Both the position numbers and the translations under genes were made by a program. A stretch of DNA of 26,878 nt from a virus, in IMG/VR virus record IMGVR_UViG_3300017782_000172, positions 1-26,878 of that record; one strand, 5' to 3'. Shown piece after piece: positions 23,224-26,878 of the stretch. How positions within the stretch are numbered: position 1 is the first letter of the stretch; every line of letters starts with the position of its first letter. The notes beneath the pieces were generated by a model. The model was not told where the DNA came from. It saw only the letters and a program-made list of their open reading frames with translations, and did not search any database.

Positions 23224-23678
23224 TATACAATCAGGTCCCCAAACCTTGGCGGGGCAAACGTGTCAGGCTTCACAACCTTACCTTTGCTGTTGTATAGCAC
23301 GCTGCCATCTTCCTGGCGTTTACTATTGTTTGCTTCAATAACACGTCTAAAGCTCTCAATAGATTTCTCTTTAGCTTCGTCATGGTTGCAGCCAAAGTAG
23401 CGGAACGTCTTGTAGATTCCGTTGAAGGCTACCACAGCTAAGTCACAGAATCCGTCTACTAGGTCTTCTTCTGATTCACTGTAGCGCTCAACCAAAGCAA
23501 ATGCTTGCTCCGTCTCCCTCAGTTCTTCATAACAGTAGTCTAGTGCGTTAGCGATTTTCTTAAGCAGCAATTCTACAGTCTCTGCTGAAGACTCGTAGTT
23601 ATAGATTGCTCGATCATCTCCCATAAACTCGAAGTCTAAACTCCAGTCCATGTTCTCATGTAATAGTGACTTTTGCAT
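23223..23678 (-). CDS. MazG-like nucleotide pyrophosphohydrolase
   Basis: 151 residues. The helix pattern with Glu51-Glu52-x-x-Glu55 and, about 20 residues later, Asp75-x-x-x-Asp79 (EEDLVDGFCDLAVVAFN) is that of the all-alpha MazG/PRA-PH fold, which binds Mg and cleaves nucleoside triphosphates to monophosphates. The end (VIEANNSKRQEDGSVLYN, then GKVVKPDTFAPP) matches phage members often annotated as phosphoribosyl-ATP pyrophosphohydrolase-like. Likely role: nucleotide pool control, perhaps dCTP/dUTP or ppGpp; substrate not readable. GGAGAG precedes the ATG, which shares TAATG with the exonuclease stop. The promoter at 23742-23770 would serve it with a short leader. Confidence 0.85.
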   Translation of the reverse strand: MQKSLLHENMDWSLDFEFMGDDRAIYNYESSAETVELLLKKIANALDYCYEELRETEQAFALVERYSESEEDLVDGFCDLAVVAFNGIYKTFRYFGCNHDEAKEKSIESFRRVIEANNSKRQEDGSVLYNSKGKVVKPDTFAPPRFGDLIV

Positions 23679-24460
23679 TATGTACTCTCCGGTGTATACA
23701 ATATTACTTCTTTCTTCTTCTTGTCCCAGTCTTCACTTCTAAGTATACGTGCACATCGTAGCTGTGTCAAGGCATCTTTTTCAGTTAAGCCTGCTTTTTC
23801 GTACGCTTCCTTAGTCGCCTCCCAAAGTCTGCTAGCTGGGACACCTGGGCCGCCTGCATCGTCTAGTATCTTCTGCGCCTTAACTGGACCACAGCCAGGC
23901 AAACCTAAGTAGTTATCTGTGCGGTCACCAGTAAGCGCTTGGATAAAGAGCTCATAATTAGCATCAGCTTCTGGTATCTCCTCAAGATTCCCTTGGTCAG
24001 GATTGTATAGCCAGCCTGGGATAGTCTTAAAGTCTTTATCAATACTGCAGATGATCTTACGCTTATCTCCGTGGTAACTACTGTCTGTACTTAAGATACC
24101 AAGCATGTCATCAGCTTCAATACCCTCGATCAGCTTACCGTGTTTTCCTCCGATCATCTCGTCTCGGATCTTATAGAGGAGCATAGGCTTACGGGTTTCC
24201 TTACGATTTTCCTTATAGCTTGCTAGGACCTTCTTTCGGAAGTTTTCTTTACCTGTAAAGCCTATAGTATAGCTGGTTGTTTCAAACTTGTCAAGCAATT
24301 GTTTGATATTATTCTTAGCGTAATCTTTAACTGCTGTGTAGTTTGCTGACAGCACCCAGTTATGCTCGTCCCACCGTACCTCAGTTTCATTAATACTACA
24401 AGCTTTATAGCAGATAATATCACCATCAATCAATAAATGGTTTTTAACCTCTGTACTCAT
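23678..24460 (-). CDS. 5'-3' exonuclease (FEN/T7 gp6 type)
   Basis: 260 residues with the full set of flap-nuclease motifs: LLIDGDIICYKA (metal ligands Asp12, Asp14), NFRKKVLASYKENR, GIEADDMLG, SIDKDF, and LTGDRTDNYLGLPGCGPVKA with the helix-hairpin-helix DNA-binding loop. It would remove RNA primers, degrade host DNA for nucleotides and act in recombination. AAGGAG lies seven bases before the ATG, inside the end of the preceding nuclease gene. Length is close to T7 gp6 (300). Two sigma70-type promoter sequences lie inside the gene on the same strand. Confidence 0.94.
   Translation of the reverse strand: MSTEVKNHLLIDGDIICYKACSINETEVRWDEHNWVLSANYTAVKDYAKNNIKQLLDKFETTSYTIGFTGKENFRKKVLASYKENRKETRKPMLLYKIRDEMIGGKHGKLIEGIEADDMLGILSTDSSYHGDKRKIICSIDKDFKTIPGWLYNPDQGNLEEIPEADANYELFIQALTGDRTDNYLGLPGCGPVKAQKILDDAGGPGVPASRLWEATKEAYEKAGLTEKDALTQLRCARILRSEDWDKKKKEVILYTPEST
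23742..23770 (-). promoter_or_regulatory. Intragenic sigma70-type promoter before the MazG-like gene
   Basis: On the - strand: TTGACA (23770-23765), 17-base spacer, TATACT (23747-23742). Predicted start near 23735, about 57 bases before the MazG-like ATG. It lies in the coding sequence of the exonuclease, in the less conserved C-terminal part. Confidence 0.55.
24266..24294 (-). promoter_or_regulatory. Intragenic sigma70-type promoter inside the exonuclease gene
   Basis: On the - strand: TTGACA (24294-24289), 17-base spacer, TATACT (24271-24266), same hexamers and spacing as the one at 23742-23770. Start near 24259. There is no gene start just downstream, so it may be fortuitous or give an internal transcript. 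Confidence 0.45.
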
Positions 24461-24878
24461 CTAAAGACTCCTTTCCATAGGTCCACTCTTGGCTCACAAG
24501 ATACCTATCAGTTGGACGACGTTTATTACCGTACATGTCATCTAGTACTAGGCACTTCACGTTAACTTGAGTTGCTGGAATGATCCATATTCTCTTCACG
24601 TCATCTATAACAACTAGGAAATCATATTGATCTGTGTATTCCCTATCATTGTTAGTTGTAACAACCTGTAAATATTTATTGCCATTCTGTGGCGTGCCTT
24701 GCCAGCTGGCTTTCTTTACCTGCATGCGGTCTAAGCGCCTGCCACGCTCTACAATAAAATCTACAGACCCCTGCTGTATGGAAGGCCAAAAAACTTGGTA
24801 ACCTTGTTCTAAAAAGTGGTGAGCTGCTAGGTATTCACACCAAGCTCCTTTGGAATGTGTCTTATGTGGTTTACTCAT
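24444..24878 (-). CDS. PD-(D/E)XK nuclease, possible Holliday junction resolvase
   Basis: 144 residues from the ATG at 24878, with GGGAG seven bases upstream; the frame extends to 24902 inside the HNH gene. KGAWCEYLAAHHFLEQGYQV with Glu15, then QQGSVDFIVER with Asp40, then DRMQVKKAS with Gln53-Val-Lys55: the E...D...(E/Q)xK signature of the group that includes archaeal resolvases and cyanophage-type homing endonucleases. Position between the polymerase and the exonuclease, where T7-like phages often have endonuclease I or similar, supports a role in resolving branched replication intermediates. A retired homing enzyme is the alternative. Confidence 0.8.
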   Translation of the reverse strand: MSKPHKTHSKGAWCEYLAAHHFLEQGYQVFWPSIQQGSVDFIVERGRRLDRMQVKKASWQGTPQNGNKYLQVVTTNNDREYTDQYDFLVVIDDVKRIWIIPATQVNVKCLVLDDMYGNKRRPTDRYLVSQEWTYGKESLDEYRG

Positions 24879-25395
24879 TCGGTTTCTCCCTTTCAATGAC
24901 ATTTAAGTGTGCATAATCTTTATAATAATGTAAAGCAGCTGCGTTATAAGCCTCAGCGGCTTCGTGCTTACATGTAAAAAGCCCTAAGTGAGCGTTCTTC
25001 CCCCCTACATATATTTGTGCTCGCCAGCGCTCTCCATGTGCGTTAACTCCTTTATACCCGCTAGTGTTATTTTTAGATTTTCTCTGGTTATGTTGATTTT
25101 CCCTTAAGGAAGAGATACGGAGATTAGCTAAAGTGTTGTCCAATCCATTATGGTTTATGTGATCTACAACCTTTCCTTCTAAAGCTTCTTTCCCATATTT
25201 TTCCTCTAACAGCGCTCTGTGCAGTCTTATTTGCGTGGGGCTACCTTCCATGCGCTCCTTCTTTGTAGCTCGCCTGCGTGCATATATGTTCCACTTATCC
25301 TGCTGAATACACCATTTAAACTTATTAAGTTCCTCAAAGTGCTCATCATCTACTAGGGCCACTTTGCCTTGGGTTAGTTTTATTTCTTTTACCAT
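24871..25395 (-). CDS. Free-standing HNH homing endonuclease with AP2 domain
   Basis: 174 residues. Residues about 57-105 form an HNH nuclease core (Asp78-His79 in VVDHINHNGLDN, then NLRISS, His102-Asn103 in RENQHNQ). Residues about 112-165 are an AP2 DNA-binding domain (SGYKGVNAHGERWRAQIYVG, then LGLFTCKHEAAEAYNAAA). Such enzymes nick or cut a specific target in related phages so that their own gene spreads. It is inserted directly after the polymerase gene: its ATG shares TAATG with the polymerase stop, and its end overlaps the next gene by eight bases, so it is integrated in the operon without breaking a neighbour. Confidence 0.93.
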   Translation of the reverse strand: MVKEIKLTQGKVALVDDEHFEELNKFKWCIQQDKWNIYARRRATKKERMEGSPTQIRLHRALLEEKYGKEALEGKVVDHINHNGLDNTLANLRISSLRENQHNQRKSKNNTSGYKGVNAHGERWRAQIYVGGKNAHLGLFTCKHEAAEAYNAAALHYYKDYAHLNVIEREKPNE

Positions 25396-26878
25396 TAATG
25401 CGTTTCCTTCCAGTTGTCTCCAATCAAGGCGTTAGCAATTAAAGGACAAGTAAAGGTAGGAAAATGCTCAATAACTTTTGGCATTTCCTCCACGCATATT
25501 TCAGCTACTCTCTTAGCATGGCTCTCCAAGGTCTCCCATTGTCCTTCATCATGCGTCCACAAGACTTGCTTAGCGTCTAGCCCTTCCTCCCTTATTCTTT
25601 TATTAACTAGAACAAGCCAGACTTTGCACGTTAGCGCACCAGCACTCTGCAGTAGCGTATTCAATGCTGCATGTGAATGTCTGATATGCAGTTGCCTCCC
25701 ATCAAGGCCGATCAAGTAGCCATTAGCTTCAGCTTCTTCCTTAACCTGAGCACCTAAGTCAGCCACCGCTTGGTTTGCCTCAAGGAACTGCTCCTTAAGT
25801 AACGCACCTTTGATATAAGCTGCATGGTCATCTTCAGTGTAAGCTTTAGGTTGCTTCTTATACTGCTTAGCATATTTGTTCTGCTGCTTAAAGTACCACT
25901 CAGCGCTCTTCTTTAGTTTATCCTCAGCAAGCAGCTCACGTTTCTCTGTTTCATCAAATCCTACAGTAAGCCCAATCTTGTAATTGCCTCCCCCGTATAG
26001 CCACGTATAGATAAACTTCTTGGCTTCATCCCGTGTCTTAAGCCCTGCACTGATTTGGTTCAACGTGTGGATATCTGTGCCTTCTTCTTTAGAGCCCTCA
26101 CACACAGCCTGCTCATAGAGGCCATCATCATACGGCTTGAGGAAGTTCGCCAAGCAGCGTAGCTCAAGTCCATCAGCATCAGAGCCTACAAGTTTATACC
26201 CAGGCTTAGCAACGAACAAGGAACGACACTCAGCACCGTAAGGACTGTAGCTAGCAGGCACTTGGCCTAAGTTCGGACTACTATGAGTAGCACGCCCAGT
26301 TACAGCTCCGTTGTGAATCACGCGACCGTGGATGCGGCCATCATCAGCCACCTTCTTAAGCCAAGCCTGCATACCTTCAGCTAGCTGCCCTAGTCGCTTA
26401 TTCACAAGTAAGTATTCAGTAAATAGTTTAGCCACAGGGTACTCTAAAGACTCTAACACAGTCTCATCTACCTTAGGCTGGCCTGTGTCAGTAAACTCAC
26501 GAGGCACCCAACCGTATAAGTCGGTTAAGCCCTGAGCAATATGCTGACGAGAGGCTGGGTTAAACGGAACCTCCTTGATACGTACTGGCCCTTCTTCAAT
26601 ACGATCAAAGAGGCTCTTAAAGGTCCCAGAGTAGTCAGTCTGCTTTTTCCACTCACGGAGCTTATTCTGTAGTTTAGTCTTAGTCGAAGCTTTCCATACA
26701 TCTCCAGTCTTCGTCTTAATGAGGAAGTATTCTGGAGTCTTCATTTCGATGCGCTTGCCCTCGAATGTAGCCCTCAGCTCGTTAAGGATCTCTGTACGTC
26801 TCTGCGCTAAGACAGTCTGTAGCTCTCTAGCAGCTGGTATGTCGAACTTAACACCAGTCATCTCCTGCTCAAACATAA
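25395..26878 (-). CDS. polA: DNA polymerase I family (T7 gp5-like), 5' part outside window
   Basis: The visible 493 or more residues contain the whole polymerase domain: motif A GSDADGLELRCLANF, motif B RDEAKKFIYTWLYGGGNYKI, motif C WTHDEGQWE, and a C-terminus IGDNWKETH that aligns with the T7 gp5 end. The residue matching E. coli Phe762 / T7 Tyr526 is tyrosine (Tyr290 counted from the ATG at 26876). The T7-type N-terminal 3'-5' exonuclease is not seen and must lie beyond base 26878, so the ATG at 26876 is probably internal. It is the replicative polymerase. A gene directly downstream encodes a homing endonuclease. Confidence 0.96.
   Translation of the reverse strand, partial: MFEQEMTGVKFDIPAARELQTVLAQRRTEILNELRATFEGKRIEMKTPEYFLIKTKTGDVWKASTKTKLQNKLREWKKQTDYSGTFKSLFDRIEEGPVRIKEVPFNPASRQHIAQGLTDLYGWVPREFTDTGQPKVDETVLESLEYPVAKLFTEYLLVNKRLGQLAEGMQAWLKKVADDGRIHGRVIHNGAVTGRATHSSPNLGQVPASYSPYGAECRSLFVAKPGYKLVGSDADGLELRCLANFLKPYDDGLYEQAVCEGSKEEGTDIHTLNQISAGLKTRDEAKKFIYTWLYGGGNYKIGLTVGFDETEKRELLAEDKLKKSAEWYFKQQNKYAKQYKKQPKAYTEDDHAAYIKGALLKEQFLEANQAVADLGAQVKEEAEANGYLIGLDGRQLHIRHSHAALNTLLQSAGALTCKVWLVLVNKRIREEGLDAKQVLWTHDEGQWETLESHAKRVAEICVEEMPKVIEHFPTFTCPLIANALIGDNWKETH

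Noticed and set aside
24425-24433. TG-n-TATTAT extended -10 on the - strand near the start of the exonuclease gene
   Set aside because: It lies in the codons of the conserved LIDGDIICYKA motif, so protein constraint explains it, and no -35 is present.
1-26878. tRNA genes, CRISPR array, integrase or attachment sites, insertion sequences, phage RNA polymerase
   Set aside because: None seen in the window. The RNA polymerase gene, if any, could still lie outside it.

Overview
The window is part of the genome of a lytic, tailed double-stranded DNA phage with podovirus-type structural genes. It almost certainly infects a Gram-negative bacterium. The evidence is a gapless virion-gene block on the + strand, convergent with a gapless replication and nucleotide-metabolism block on the - strand. 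There is no integrase, repressor, tRNA gene, insertion sequence or CRISPR array. The T7-type DNA polymerase, the 5'-3' exonuclease, the class I ribonucleotide reductase, the DUF3310 protein and the ejection protein with a terminal lytic transglycosylase resemble the marine T7-like podoviruses that lack their own RNA polymerase (roseophage SIO1 / VpV262 / Zobellviridae type). That placement is inference; terminase, portal and helicase genes lie outside the window.

The + strand (1-15652) reads: end of a protein that probably follows the portal, a Pro/Gln-rich protein, scaffold, major capsid protein, a small beta-type capsid-associated protein, a hairpin, the tail adaptor, the tail nozzle/stopper, a fibre-type protein, a DUF7483-like receptor-binding candidate, and then a strong sigma70-type promoter at 8030-8058. 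That promoter abuts the internal (ejection) protein genes: a Gln/Asn-rich protein, two small proteins, a coiled-coil protein, and a 1110-residue protein with a C-terminal lytic transglycosylase. The block ends with a GH108 endolysin and a small holin-like membrane protein. A bidirectional terminator at 15658-15684 separates the two blocks.

The - strand, read from 26878 down to 15706, holds: PolA polymerase domain (5' part cut off by the window end), a free-standing HNH-AP2 homing endonuclease, a PD-(D/E)XK nuclease, 5'-3' exonuclease, a MazG-like pyrophosphohydrolase, a 43-residue membrane protein, a small protein, a metallophosphoesterase, a second PD-(D/E)XK nuclease and two small proteins. 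A consensus extended -10 promoter then precedes nrdA and nrdB. After these come nine small genes, among them a zinc-ribbon DUF7695-like protein and DUF3310 last. Together the genes degrade DNA, recycle and reduce nucleotides, and replicate the phage genome.

Most gene junctions on both strands are TAATG stop/start overlaps, so translation is probably coupled along the operons. Several - strand positions inside genes match host sigma70 promoters closely (TTGACA, 17-base spacer, TATACT), which fits dependence on host RNA polymerase. No stretch longer than about 120 bases lacks a gene. The observations most worth checking are the promoter that would give a leaderless mRNA, the promoter and possible attenuator before nrdA, the lipobox on the endolysin, the duplicated VDYNPFEE motif in the ejection protein, and the cluster of small acidic genes of unknown function.
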